The notes under the pieces are model-generated. The model was given only the letters and a program-made list of their open reading frames with translations, did no database searches and was not told the origin of the DNA. Below, one piece after another: positions 18,082 through 27,201 of a DNA stretch of 64,000 bases. Origin of the DNA: G963665925 sp050596425 (GTDB lineage: Bacteria; Bacillota; Clostridia; Peptostreptococcales; Acidaminobacteraceae); contig NZ_CP192292.1 in the NCBI RefSeq assembly GCF_050596425.1, forward strand, positions 3,658,001 to 3,722,000. The letters run 5' to 3'. Position 1 is the stretch's first letter; each line of letters begins with the position of its first letter. The translations under genes and the position numbers were made by a program.

Positions 18082-18690
18082 TTAGTTTGATGAATCAAAT
18101 GTCTCAATGAACTCACTGAGTTCCAGACGAGAAGCATCACGTTCTGATTCCGCTTCAGCTAATTTGGAACGTAGCATTTCGATTTCCACATCTTTTTCTT
18201 TCAGTGATTTTTCAAAGGATTCAGCCTTGTTCTCGGCCAGTTGAAGCATCTGATCTTTTTGAGCCAGTTCACTGCAAACTCGGTCTACTTCTTTCCTGAG
18301 TTCTAGGAGGGAATGCTCATAAGTGGCTGTGTTTTCAACAAGCTTGTTGAACTCACTTTCAACCGAATTGTGGGCTTCACTCTTTTCTTTAAGCTCATTC
18401 TGAAGGCGAATCAGACAATCTTTCATTGTCTTGAGTTCCCCTTCAGGGTTTTCAAGACGATAAAGAAGTTGCTCCTTTTCCTGCTCGAGCTTCAAATAAT
18501 CATCACCGACATTGAGCGCTGTTAGCACTGCAATCCAAGACGTACTGAATTTTTTATTTTTTTCATAAATAGCCCGCATCTTGTCATCGATTAGATTGGC
18601 TACTTTTTGCACAAACTCTCGGGACTCATCACTTCGGATGGTATACTCCTGACCGAGAATACGCACAATCACTTTATTTTTAACGGTCAC
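18082..18690 (-). CDS. zapA: Cell division protein ZapA with extended coiled coil
   Basis: 202 aa. Residues 1-80 are a ZapA domain: 'VKNKVIVRILGQEYTIRSDE', then a helix with 'VAVLTALNVGDDYLKLE'-like spacing ('WIAVLTALNVGDDYLKLEQE'). The remaining 120 residues are almost entirely charged coiled coil, longer than the roughly 90-aa Bacillus protein. ZapA binds FtsZ and bundles its filaments at the division site. The start is GTG at 18690, about ten bases after AAGGGG. The gene sits between pheT and the U32 gene, its common place in Clostridia. Confidence 0.85.
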   Translation of the reverse strand: MTVKNKVIVRILGQEYTIRSDESREFVQKVANLIDDKMRAIYEKNKKFSTSWIAVLTALNVGDDYLKLEQEKEQLLYRLENPEGELKTMKDCLIRLQNELKEKSEAHNSVESEFNKLVENTATYEHSLLELRKEVDRVCSELAQKDQMLQLAENKAESFEKSLKEKDVEIEMLRSKLAEAESERDASRLELSEFIETFDSSN

Positions 18691-18804
18691 CTATGAACAG
18701 CCCCTTCTTGATCCTACATAATGTCATCCTTATGCATTGACAGTTATCCCTAGGTCAATATATTCGCCGTCTGGTGGCGTTTTCCTTCTTATTCCTAAGA
18801 AAAA

Positions 18805-21201
18805 TTATCGAAGTTCCGCGCCTGTTTCCGACTTAAGAGCTTCCAGGATCTTATCATACACTGCATTAACTTCATCATCTGTTAATGTCCGCTCAAGGCT
18901 TCTGAAGCTTAATGCATAGGCCATTGACTTATACCCCGCTTCAATTTGCTCGCCTTCATAAACATCAAACAGTTTGACCGACTCTAATATTTCAGTGCCG
19001 TTTTCTTCAATGACAGACATGATCTTGCCTGATTCCACAGTTTTCTCAACAAGAAGAGCGATGCCTCGTGTGCTTGCTGGGTATTTAGGCAGTGGCGTAT
19101 AGGTTCTATCCAGTCTTGTCAGCTGAAGAAGAATATTAAAATCAATATCAGCCAAGTATGTTTTGGTATCAATGCTGTAATTTTCAAGAACCTTCGGATG
19201 CACTTCACCTAGTGTTCCTAGAATATGATTGCCCCAAACCAGTGTTGCACAACGACCTGGGTGGTAGGTTGGGTGATTGGACTCCTTGTGGTAAGCCACA
19301 CCCTTAATGCCCAGTACAGAAAGAAGTTCATCCACTCTGCCCTTCAGACTGAAGAAGTCTTCTCCTGGTCCATATGCGCCTAGACAAAGCTGTTTTTTCT
19401 CGATTGGAAGGTTCTCCACAGGCATTTCTCTTGGGAAGAATAGGTTACCAATTTCAAAAGCCACAGCGCTTTCAACAGATCTGTTGTAGTTCTTTGAAAG
19501 CACCTCAAGCATATTCGCATTTAGAGTGGTACGCATTGTTGAATACTCTTCGCCCAGAGGGTTTTTAAGCATAACAGCATTTCTAAGCATAGAGTCTACT
19601 GGTAAACAAAGTTTATCATACTGGCTCGGACTCACAAATGAGTACGTTAGAATTTCATTCATTCCCACTTCGCAAAGGGCATCTTTAGCAATATCTTCAA
19701 TAATTTGACCATTTGTTTTTGCACCCCACTCCGAGTCAGCAGGAAGTGTTGCTTCAATAACATCATAGCCATAAATTCTTGCAACCTCTTCTACAAAATC
19801 AATTTCCTCAATAAGATCCAGTCTAAACGCTGGTGGTAGACATGCAATTTTACCGTCTTTCATTTCAGTTTTGATTTGAAGCTTATTAAGAATTGCAGTG
19901 ATTTCATCTGTGCTAAGATCCACGCCTAGAAGACCTGTAACGCGCTCAGGACGAACCAGAATTTCTTTGGCTTCCTTTGGTTGTGGATACACGTCAATCA
20001 TACCCTTAACGACTGTGCCCGCACCAATTTTCTCAATAAGGTGACAAACGCGGTCTAGGACTTCAGGAATGTACTCAGGGGAAACACCTTTTTCAAATCT
20101 TGAAGACGCCTCTGAACGAAGAGCTAAATCCCGTGATGTTTTTCTGATATTTGACTTAAAGAAGTTTGCCACTTCAATAAGAATTGTTTTTGTATCATCT
20201 TTAATTTCTGTGTCAGCGCCACCCATAATACCAGCGAGGCCAACCGCTTGTTTTTCATCAGCAATAACAAGCATGTCTTCAGTCAGCTTGCGTTCTTCTT
20301 CATCAAGCGTTACCAGAATTTCGTCCGCCACAGCGCGACGGGCGATGAGTTTTCTACCTTCTAAGGTTTCAAGGTCATAGGCATGAATTGGTTGGCCATA
20401 CTCTAGAAGAACAAAGTTTGTAATATCAACAATGTTATTGACTGGACGCATGCCCGCTTTCATAACTGCAAGTTGAAGCCAAGTTGGAGATGGTCCAATT
20501 TTAACATTTTTAACGACTCTTGCTCCAAAGCGTGGACATAGGTCCGCATCTTGAATTTCAATTTTCGCATAGTCATTCACATCGTCCACTTCATTTTCAA
20601 TGGACGTGTCCGGCATAGTTAACTCTCTATCAAAAGTTGCCGCAGTTTCACGAGCCATACCGAGAATACTCAGGCAATCTGGTCGATTTGGTGTGATTTC
20701 AAACTCGATAATATGGTCATTTAAGTCAAGAACATCTTTAATATCTGCACCCAATTCAGGCGTGCCTTGAAGGATGTAAATGCCGTCTGCATACTCTTTT
20801 TGAATCACTTTCTTTTCAAATCCCACTTCTTCAAGGGAGCAGAACATGCCGTTTGATACAACACCTCTTAGCTTGCCTTTTTTGATTTTTGTGCCATCAT
20901 GAAGCGTTGACTTGTGAAGGGCCACAGGAATATAGTTGTCAGGATAGACATTCTGTGCCGCCGTTACAATTTGAATGGGCTCTTCTTCACCGATATCCAC
21001 TTGAAGAACGAGCAACTTGTCTGCGTCCGGATGCTTCTCTCTTGAAAGGCACTTGCCCACAACAATTTTGTTGATTTGTCCTGCAACAGCTTCAACTGTT
21101 TCAGTGTTTGAACCGGACATGATAAGACGCTCTTCCAGTGTCTTAATTTCAATGTCATCTATATTTACATATTTTTTTAGCCAATTAACTGGTACTAACA
21201 T
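18805..21201 (-). CDS. pheT: Phenylalanyl-tRNA synthetase beta subunit
   Basis: 798 aa, normal length. The N terminus MLVPVNWLKKYV is typical. Domains in order: EMAP-like tRNA-binding domain (about 40-155, 'GKCLSREKHPDADKLLVLQV'), B3/B4 editing domain (about 210-385, 'FGARVVKNVKIGPSP', 'NIVDITNFVLLEYGQP'), B5, a catalytic-like core ('SFVSPSQYDKL'), and the C-terminal ferredoxin-like anticodon-binding domain ('LPKYPASTRGIALLVEKTV'). It pairs with PheS as an alpha2-beta2 enzyme charging tRNA-Phe. It begins 17 bases after pheS and should be cotranscribed from the T-box-controlled promoter. Confidence 0.97.
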   Translation of the reverse strand: MLVPVNWLKKYVNIDDIEIKTLEERLIMSGSNTETVEAVAGQINKIVVGKCLSREKHPDADKLLVLQVDIGEEEPIQIVTAAQNVYPDNYIPVALHKSTLHDGTKIKKGKLRGVVSNGMFCSLEEVGFEKKVIQKEYADGIYILQGTPELGADIKDVLDLNDHIIEFEITPNRPDCLSILGMARETAATFDRELTMPDTSIENEVDDVNDYAKIEIQDADLCPRFGARVVKNVKIGPSPTWLQLAVMKAGMRPVNNIVDITNFVLLEYGQPIHAYDLETLEGRKLIARRAVADEILVTLDEEERKLTEDMLVIADEKQAVGLAGIMGGADTEIKDDTKTILIEVANFFKSNIRKTSRDLALRSEASSRFEKGVSPEYIPEVLDRVCHLIEKIGAGTVVKGMIDVYPQPKEAKEILVRPERVTGLLGVDLSTDEITAILNKLQIKTEMKDGKIACLPPAFRLDLIEEIDFVEEVARIYGYDVIEATLPADSEWGAKTNGQIIEDIAKDALCEVGMNEILTYSFVSPSQYDKLCLPVDSMLRNAVMLKNPLGEEYSTMRTTLNANMLEVLSKNYNRSVESAVAFEIGNLFFPREMPVENLPIEKKQLCLGAYGPGEDFFSLKGRVDELLSVLGIKGVAYHKESNHPTYHPGRCATLVWGNHILGTLGEVHPKVLENYSIDTKTYLADIDFNILLQLTRLDRTYTPLPKYPASTRGIALLVEKTVESGKIMSVIEENGTEILESVKLFDVYEGEQIEAGYKSMAYALSFRSLERTLTDDEVNAVYDKILEALKSETGAELR

Positions 21202-21218
21202 GTTAAATCCCTCCTATT

Positions 21219-22238
21219 CTAAAATTGGTCGATGAAACGCATATCGTTGTCGAAGAAGTGACGAATGTCATCAATTTCAAGCTTCAACATCGTGATGCGG
21301 TCGACGCCCATACCAAATGCAAATCCTGAATAAACTTCTGGATCAATACCGCACTCAGAAAGAACATGAGGGTGAACCATGCCACAGCCTAGAATTTCAA
21401 TCCAACCTGTTCCACTACATACACGACAACCTTCACCACCACACTTAAAGCATGTTACATCCACTTCAGCACTTGGCTCTGTGAATGGGAAATGGTGTGG
21501 GCGGAACTTAGTCTGTGTGTTGCTGCCAAAAATACGCTTGGCAATCATGTCCAGCGTTCCTTTAAGATCTGCCATTGTAATGCCTTCACCAACCACTAAG
21601 CCCTCTAATTGGTGGAACATTGGAGAATGGGTAGCATCCAGCTCATCAAAACGGAAACAGCGCCCTGGTGAAATGATCTTGATTGGCGGTTTCATTTTCT
21701 TCATGGTTCTAATCTGAACAGGAGATGTGTGCGTTCTTAGAAGCAGGTCATCTGTAATGTAGAATGTATCAGATGTTGAACGTGCAGGGTGGTCTTGTGG
21801 AGAATTCAGGGCATCAAAGTTATTGTATACCGTATCCACTTCTGGACCTTCAGCAATTTTAAAGCCCATACCGATAAAGTTTTCTTTCAGTTCGTCAAGG
21901 ACCTTGTTAAGGGGATGACGCTTGCCCGCTCTATTGACCTTGCCAGGCATTGTAACATCAATGGTTTCTGCCTCAAGCTGCTTTACTAGGGCCTTTTCCT
22001 TTAGAGTTTCTTTGGTTTCAAGGATAAGGGCCTCAATTTCAGAACGAACCTCATTGGCGATTTTACCCACTTCTGGGCGCTCTTCTTTAGAAAGCTTGCC
22101 CATTTGCTTCATAATGCCTGTCAGTTCACCCTTTTTACCCAGGTATTTAATACGAATGTCTTCAAGAGACTGTAGAGACTCAGATGAGCCCACAGCTTCT
22201 TTGGCCGCTTCAAGCAGCGACTTTAATTGATCTTTCAT
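21219..22238 (-). CDS. pheS: Phenylalanyl-tRNA synthetase alpha subunit
   Basis: 339 aa. An N-terminal coiled coil (about 1-85) is followed by the class II core with motif 2 'GRCFRFDELDATHSPMFHQL' and motif 3 'FGMGVDRITMLK'. 'HPARSTSDTFYI' and 'RTHTSPVQIRTM' are standard PheS blocks; 'CFKCGGEGCRVCSGTGWIE' is the usual Cys-rich loop. The ATG at 22238 follows AAGGAG; the upstream in-frame GTG overlaps that site. Controlled by the Phe T-box leader just upstream. Confidence 0.97.
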   Translation of the reverse strand: MKDQLKSLLEAAKEAVGSSESLQSLEDIRIKYLGKKGELTGIMKQMGKLSKEERPEVGKIANEVRSEIEALILETKETLKEKALVKQLEAETIDVTMPGKVNRAGKRHPLNKVLDELKENFIGMGFKIAEGPEVDTVYNNFDALNSPQDHPARSTSDTFYITDDLLLRTHTSPVQIRTMKKMKPPIKIISPGRCFRFDELDATHSPMFHQLEGLVVGEGITMADLKGTLDMIAKRIFGSNTQTKFRPHHFPFTEPSAEVDVTCFKCGGEGCRVCSGTGWIEILGCGMVHPHVLSECGIDPEVYSGFAFGMGVDRITMLKLEIDDIRHFFDNDMRFIDQF

Positions 22239-22315
22239 GCATAAACTCCTTTCCACAGTAACAATGCTATTTTAGATTCCGGGACGAAATGTTTTCTATC
22301 TTTAGTCTTTCACAC

Positions 22316-22592
22316 AAAAAGCCTCCGTCCCATATAATAGGGACGAAGGCTCTATTAGCTTCCGCGTTACCACCCAGATTACCGAATTTATCATTTATAA
22401 ACCCGATCTCTCGTGTGTCATATAACGGTGACCACCGACAGGGACTACTCACTTTTCACCCCTGTAGCTCATGAGGGAACTTCAGCAAACCTTGCCTGTG
22501 AATTCTCACCAACCATTCACTCTCTTCAAAGCACCATTTTGCCTACTTTCCTCAATCGTAGCTGATTAAGTCTTATGCCTATGCATTTTATA
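22316..22592 (-). ncRNA. T-box leader of pheST (specifier TTC)
   Basis: T-box core CTGGGTGGTAACGCGGA (minus strand; conserved part 22363-22375), terminator 22316-22352 with GCCTTCGTCCC / GGGACGGAGGC arms and T5. The specifier TTC lies at 22477-22479 followed by CCTCATGAG, a Phe codon. With its promoter it fills the 401-bp gap between the surface-protein gene and pheS. Confidence 0.93.
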
Positions 22593-22598
22593 GTAGGT

Positions 22599-22627
22599 AT
22601 TATAGCATAGGGGGTGATGTATTACAA
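22599..22627 (-). promoter_or_regulatory. pheST leader promoter
   Basis: TTGTAA (22622-22627), 17-bp spacer, consensus TATAAT (22599-22604) on the minus strand, about seven bases before the leader begins. Confidence 0.65.
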
Positions 22628-22639
22628 TCTTAAGATGGA

Positions 22640-25369
22640 TTACTTTACTATATAGCGGTCTGTTCTTTCAATGATCATATAGTCTTCATCCAGTATAACC
22701 ACTGATACCACATCGCCTGATGTAAATTCACCATATACAGTATTTTCATTTAAGACTGCGCTTTCTGAAAGATAACGACACTTGTCATTTGTACATATAA
22801 CAACAGTATATGACGGGTCAATATAAGTATCTACCACAATTTTTCCAGTCTCTAGATCAATATCAAGGAGTTCTATAAGAGAAACAAAGCCTTCTAACTC
22901 AGTTGTGTAATCATTATATTTGCTATCTTCAGCTGCTTCATAAGTAAAGGTATAGAGTTGATCTTCTAATAAGGCATCATACTCATATAGAGATACATCG
23001 ATAAAGCCATAGTCCGAAACCCGTAAGTATTTTTCACCGTATGATTCTGCAAAATATTCATCTTCTTCAGTAACAAGATCAAGCTCAAAAATAACATCTG
23101 TGCTAATGGCACTGCCACTGGTTAGTTTGTATACACCTGATGGTGGAAGTTCATACAACTTTGTTTCGATTTCAAACCCATGGGGTTTATATTGGTCAAT
23201 GCCCTTTATATTATCTTTAATAAAAGCATTGTCTGATCCACCGAAACTTACGCTAGCAAAAGACTCTGCAGGATTCCCATAAAAATCCAACGCCGGTGTT
23301 TCCTGAGTTAAAGTATAGGTCATGTCAGCACTAAGTGGTGTATCATAGCTCACCCTTATTAGCACTTCATACACACCATCACCTTTTTCAACTGATACAA
23401 TATCTATCACTTCATTGTTTTCATTCACCAATGAGTAAATACCATTATCAAAGACGACCTCGTCATACTCTAGGGAAATTTCATATTCATTAACAGCTTC
23501 AACACTATCTAGGACTGGTTCAACTGTATCCATACTTGACCATTCAAGATACGTGTACCCTTCAACCGGCCCACGCCATACAAAGTCATTAACGATATAA
23601 TAGTGACTCACTTCAATAATGTCTCCAACATTAAAAGGTACGATTTCATCATCGGCATAAACCATATAGGCTGTGCTACCTTCTGAGTAAATGTAGAAAC
23701 GATATCTGTAGCCATTAAAACTTAGGTACTCAAAATTCTCAGCATATACTTCTGTATCAAATTCGAGTTGAATCATGTAAGGGTTGATCTGAACCACGGA
23801 TTCAAGAACTGGTCTGTAGTCATCTCGGTTATAAGAGTCTTGTGTTGGAAATGTCAGCGTCGTGCTCATATCCACAGAGTTGCCTCCCTGGTCAGTTACA
23901 CTTTCAAAGCCAACAATTTCATAAGTTAGACCACTGCCTTCTAAATGCTCAACATCTGCAATAAGGATGGTTTCTGAGTCACCATAAACAAAATTTATAT
24001 CCGCAAACCCTGTTACAGAAGGGTCTTCAACCGCAATATACTCAAGTTCGGAATACTCATCATCAAAATCCATCGGCTCATTGAATTCAATCTTCAGTAT
24101 ACCTTGTCTTTCATTGGTTACACGAACCATTTTAGGTTTGATTAGATCAATTTCACTGCTGTCGCCATTTGAGTCATCATCCGTATTCTTATCAGTGTTA
24201 TCACTCGTGTCATTGTCCTTGTCGTCATCGTCATCATCTCTGTTTGATGATCCACCTGAACTGCCGCCTGATGACCCGCCACTTGAACCAGACCCCTGGC
24301 TTGGCGTCGGGGCAGCATCTTTAACAGCTTCATTAACCACAACAACATCATCTTTAACTTCCATTTTCTTAATGACGTCAGTGCCTTCCACTTTCAGGTT
24401 GGCAGAAGCTTGAACGCTTTCTAAAGAAGCCCCTTTTTCTGTATCAATGACAGTGTCAGCATTGACTATTAGACTGTCAATTTTTACACTTTTTTTCACT
24501 TGTAAGCTTGTTGACCCCTGTGTTTCCACAGACTCTATTTGTGAAGTGCCTTCAACAACTATAGTAGAGGCGAGTTTAGTCTTAACGCTTTCGATTTTTG
24601 AATTGCCTTTGACATGTACTTGTGTTTTATGTATAGATTGAACCAAAGTGATATTTTCAACCTCTGTATTATTTAGAACAACAGGTGAAGACGCGTTGCC
24701 ACCTGCAATTTCAAGGGCACCGTTGATCTTTGTGTTTTCAAAAACAACGCCTTCTTTGGCCTTTGGCGAGACGAAAACATCACCATTGATGGTTTTGTTT
24801 TCTATTGTAAGACCTGAATTTATAATAGTAATACGCTTCACATCTTCAGGCATATTATCTAGGTCTTCTTGTGTTTTGACAACATAGCCAAGCATCTTAT
24901 CCATCATTGTATTTAAGTTGTCTGCTGTTAAATCTTCTGATGGTTTAAAGTTGTCCTTGCTTGGAAGGTAGTCTAGCTCAAAAAACGTCATTATATTGGA
25001 ATTTAGATCCACATTGGACTTTTTACCCTTTTTATCATCTTCAATACTTTTGCGTTCTTTTACATCAACAATGTCTGCCAGTAGGTTAACCATATCATAA
25101 TTTGAAACAGGTTCATTCGGACTGACAATCATTTTCTGAAACTTATCCTTAATTGATCCCTCTTCTACAATTTCATCCTTGCCCATAGTAAAAAAATCGA
25201 CACCAATGTAATCAATAAGCATTTTCATAGCATCCATATTTGTTACATTTTGTGTTTGCACCTGTGTCCCATTGGTTTCATTCACCACTTGGTCGGTTGC
25301 AAAACTCCCAAAAGCCACACTCTGCAATATCATCATTAAACAGAGCAGTACCGCAAGTTTTCTTCGCAT
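22640..25369 (-). CDS. Secreted surface protein: SLH-like, beta-repeat, acidic linker, Ig-like domains
   Basis: 909 aa with a type I signal peptide (1-25, cut near SFATD). Residues about 45-165 resemble degenerate S-layer homology motifs ('LDYLPSKDNFKPSEDLTADN'). Residues about 175-345 carry short hydrophobic repeats (NGDVFV, NGALEI, STIVVEG, ASANLKVEG) that suggest a parallel beta-helix or polymer-like fold. A flexible linker follows at 354-405: four SGG units then a run of Asp/Asn. The rest is at least three Ig-like domains of about 110 residues (blocks such as 'FNEPMDFDDEYSELEYIAVE' and 'VNEYEISLEYDEVVF'), typical of Ig_5/Big-like modules. No sortase or membrane anchor is seen at the C terminus; attachment through SLH binding to wall polymer is likely. 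Precise role unknown. Confidence 0.75.
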   Translation of the reverse strand: MRRKLAVLLCLMMILQSVAFGSFATDQVVNETNGTQVQTQNVTNMDAMKMLIDYIGVDFFTMGKDEIVEEGSIKDKFQKMIVSPNEPVSNYDMVNLLADIVDVKERKSIEDDKKGKKSNVDLNSNIMTFFELDYLPSKDNFKPSEDLTADNLNTMMDKMLGYVVKTQEDLDNMPEDVKRITIINSGLTIENKTINGDVFVSPKAKEGVVFENTKINGALEIAGGNASSPVVLNNTEVENITLVQSIHKTQVHVKGNSKIESVKTKLASTIVVEGTSQIESVETQGSTSLQVKKSVKIDSLIVNADTVIDTEKGASLESVQASANLKVEGTDVIKKMEVKDDVVVVNEAVKDAAPTPSQGSGSSGGSSGGSSGGSSNRDDDDDDKDNDTSDNTDKNTDDDSNGDSSEIDLIKPKMVRVTNERQGILKIEFNEPMDFDDEYSELEYIAVEDPSVTGFADINFVYGDSETILIADVEHLEGSGLTYEIVGFESVTDQGGNSVDMSTTLTFPTQDSYNRDDYRPVLESVVQINPYMIQLEFDTEVYAENFEYLSFNGYRYRFYIYSEGSTAYMVYADDEIVPFNVGDIIEVSHYYIVNDFVWRGPVEGYTYLEWSSMDTVEPVLDSVEAVNEYEISLEYDEVVFDNGIYSLVNENNEVIDIVSVEKGDGVYEVLIRVSYDTPLSADMTYTLTQETPALDFYGNPAESFASVSFGGSDNAFIKDNIKGIDQYKPHGFEIETKLYELPPSGVYKLTSGSAISTDVIFELDLVTEEDEYFAESYGEKYLRVSDYGFIDVSLYEYDALLEDQLYTFTYEAAEDSKYNDYTTELEGFVSLIELLDIDLETGKIVVDTYIDPSYTVVICTNDKCRYLSESAVLNENTVYGEFTSGDVVSVVILDEDYMIIERTDRYIVK

Positions 25370-25434
25370 TGTTTTAGTCCCCTTTTACATATCCTTTTTT
25401 TACGACTTCCGAAATATATTATAAGAGGAATGGT

Positions 25435-25638
25435 TCACTTAATATAGGGACTAAAGTCACTGATATTATTAATTGCATTATTTTTTATATAATGCCTAAG
25501 AAATATATAAAATCCAAACAATCCATTTACTTCTAATTGTGAAGAATATACAAACCGATATTTATTGCTGCTCTCTATAATCACCTGGTCAAAACATAAA
25601 CACTCTCCATCTCTAAACAGTTTTGAGTGATCTATCAT
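25435..25638 (-). CDS. Doubtful small open reading frame, 67 aa
   Basis: An AT-rich reading frame beginning MIDHSKLFRDGEC with a short hydrophobic stretch (LFGFYIFL). There is no ribosome binding site before the ATG and I recognise no family. It lies just beyond the terminator of the rRNA methyltransferase gene, in the 354-bp gap before the surface-protein gene, and may be chance. Nothing else is visible in that gap. Confidence 0.2.
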   Translation of the reverse strand: MIDHSKLFRDGECLCFDQVIIESSNKYRFVYSSQLEVNGLFGFYIFLRHYIKNNAINNISDFSPYIK

Positions 25639-25654
25639 TAAAAAGCATCTAATA

Positions 25655-25685
25655 AAAATACCCCTTGGGCGTGACCAAGGGGCAT
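25655..25685 (-). terminator. Terminator after rRNA methyltransferase gene
   Basis: CCCCTTGG (25661-25668) and CCAAGGGG (25675-25682), with T-rich sequence following on the minus strand. Confidence 0.8.
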
Positions 25686-25723
25686 TCTAATATGACTATT
25701 TTCTATTAAACTGATACACTCAG

Positions 25724-26518
25724 CTATTTATTTCGTCTTTGCCTGAGGACTTCATACATCATGACAGCCGCTGCAACACCTGCATTGAGTGACTCTGCTG
25801 AACCCACTATAGGTATTTTAACCTTGGTTTTAACTGCATCTAGTATTTGACTCGATATACCGTTGGCTTCATTGCCAATAATGAGGGCCGATGCCTGTTT
25901 ATAATCCGGTGCATCATAATCCACACTGTCTTCAAGGGCCGTCGCATAGAGATTGTAATTGTTTTCTGTGAGGACAGTTTCGATTTCATCCCAAACCAGA
26001 CCTTCAAGAACTGGCAACTCAAATATAGATCCCATTGTAGAACGCAGGACTTTTGGATTGTATACATCCACTGACCCCTTTGTCAGGATCATGCCATCTG
26101 CCCCAGCTGCATCAGCTGTTCTAATAATTGTTCCCAGGTTACCTGGGTCCTGTAATCTATCAAGTATTATGATAAAACCATTTTTCTTGAGTATATTTTC
26201 CCAAGTGTACTTGGGTTGTTTCACAAGAGCTATAATTCCCTGTGGTGACTGTGTGTCTGATAGTTCAATCATTAGCTTTTCATCAATTTCCATCACTTTC
26301 TTATGAGTGGATTCAAGATTTTTCACTAACTGACTGCCTTCATCCGTCCTATAGATGGATTCGGAATATAGAATATATTCAATTTCCGCATTCACATCTA
26401 TGGCTGATTTCACAAATCGTAGCCCTTCTGCGACAAAAAGTCCCGTCTTTGTTCTTTCGCGTTTTCGTGCAAGGGCTTTGACTTCTTTAATTAATTTATT
26501 TTGTGCAGATGTGATCAT
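25724..26518 (-). CDS. TrmH/SpoU-family RNA 2'-O-methyltransferase
   Basis: 264 aa. The N-terminal substrate-binding part (about 1-95: 'ITSAQNKLIKEVKALARKRE', 'LFVAEGLRFVKSA') precedes the SPOUT knot (about 105-264). The SAM-binding and catalytic motifs are 'LDRLQDPGNLGTIIRTADAA' (motif 1, Asn and Arg), 'LIIGNEANGIS' (motif 2) and 'VGSAESLNAGVAAAVMMYE' (motif 3). These enzymes methylate ribose in rRNA or tRNA; the closest named type is RlmB/YsgA. Nine bases separate it from ktrA upstream, so it is probably cotranscribed with the potassium genes. Confidence 0.9.
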   Translation of the reverse strand: MITSAQNKLIKEVKALARKRERTKTGLFVAEGLRFVKSAIDVNAEIEYILYSESIYRTDEGSQLVKNLESTHKKVMEIDEKLMIELSDTQSPQGIIALVKQPKYTWENILKKNGFIIILDRLQDPGNLGTIIRTADAAGADGMILTKGSVDVYNPKVLRSTMGSIFELPVLEGLVWDEIETVLTENNYNLYATALEDSVDYDAPDYKQASALIIGNEANGISSQILDAVKTKVKIPIVGSAESLNAGVAAAVMMYEVLRQRRNK

Positions 26519-26527
26519 TGCCTACAC

Positions 26528-27178
26528 CTATTCTTTTTCTATCTTTTTGAGATCGTCATTGTGCCCAATAACAACAAGCACATCGCCCTCTTTGATTTGA
26601 TCGTCTGGGCCAACAGCAATGTTTATGTCCATGCCGTGTTTGATGGCCATAACGTTGATGCCATAAGAAGAACGCATGTTGATTTCCTTAAGGGTTTTCC
26701 CCAGCCATTCCGGTAGGGCAACCACTTCCATAATGGAATAGTCAGGCGCAAGTTCAATATAGTCTAGAATATTGTCTGATACCAGATTTTTAGCGATACG
26801 AATGCCCATTTCACGTTCTGGGAAAACCACCCTGTCAGCGCCAATTTTATAAAGAACCTTGCCGTGCAACTCGTTTTGAGCTTTGGCAACAACAAACTTC
26901 ACACCCAGCTCTTTTGCCATAAGAGTCACAAGGATTGATGACTGAATATCCGCACCTATTGAAATAATGGCAACATCGAAGTTACGAATGCCCAGTGACT
27001 TTATTGTGTTTTCATCAGTCGCATCTGCCTGGACCGCATACGTTACTTTATCAGCAATATTTTGAATGGTTTCTTCACTTTTATCAACGACCATAACTTC
27101 ATAATCAAGTTCCATGAGTTTCAGTGCCACACTTGAACCAAAACGTCCACAGCCAATGGCTACAAATTGCTTTTTCAT
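26528..27178 (-). CDS. ktrA: Potassium uptake regulatory subunit KtrA/TrkA
   Basis: 216 aa. An RCK_N Rossmann domain (about 1-135) with 'AIGCGRFGSSVALKL' and the acidic end of strand 2 'VMVVDKSEETI' binds nucleotide (ATP/ADP or NAD). An RCK_C domain follows (about 140-216; 'IKEGDVLVVIGHNDDLKKIE'). In Ktr systems an octameric ring of this protein gates the membrane subunit on the cytoplasmic side. The gene directly follows ktrB, with a 23-base gap and AGGAGTG ahead of the ATG. Confidence 0.93.
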   Translation of the reverse strand: MKKQFVAIGCGRFGSSVALKLMELDYEVMVVDKSEETIQNIADKVTYAVQADATDENTIKSLGIRNFDVAIISIGADIQSSILVTLMAKELGVKFVVAKAQNELHGKVLYKIGADRVVFPEREMGIRIAKNLVSDNILDYIELAPDYSIMEVVALPEWLGKTLKEINMRSSYGINVMAIKHGMDINIAVGPDDQIKEGDVLVVIGHNDDLKKIEKE

Positions 27179-27201
27179 ATTACTTTCACTCCTGTCAAAT
27201 C

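Noticed and set aside
25435..25638. Confident small gene
   Set aside because: No ribosome binding site, no family and AT-rich noncoding-like composition; listed only at low confidence.
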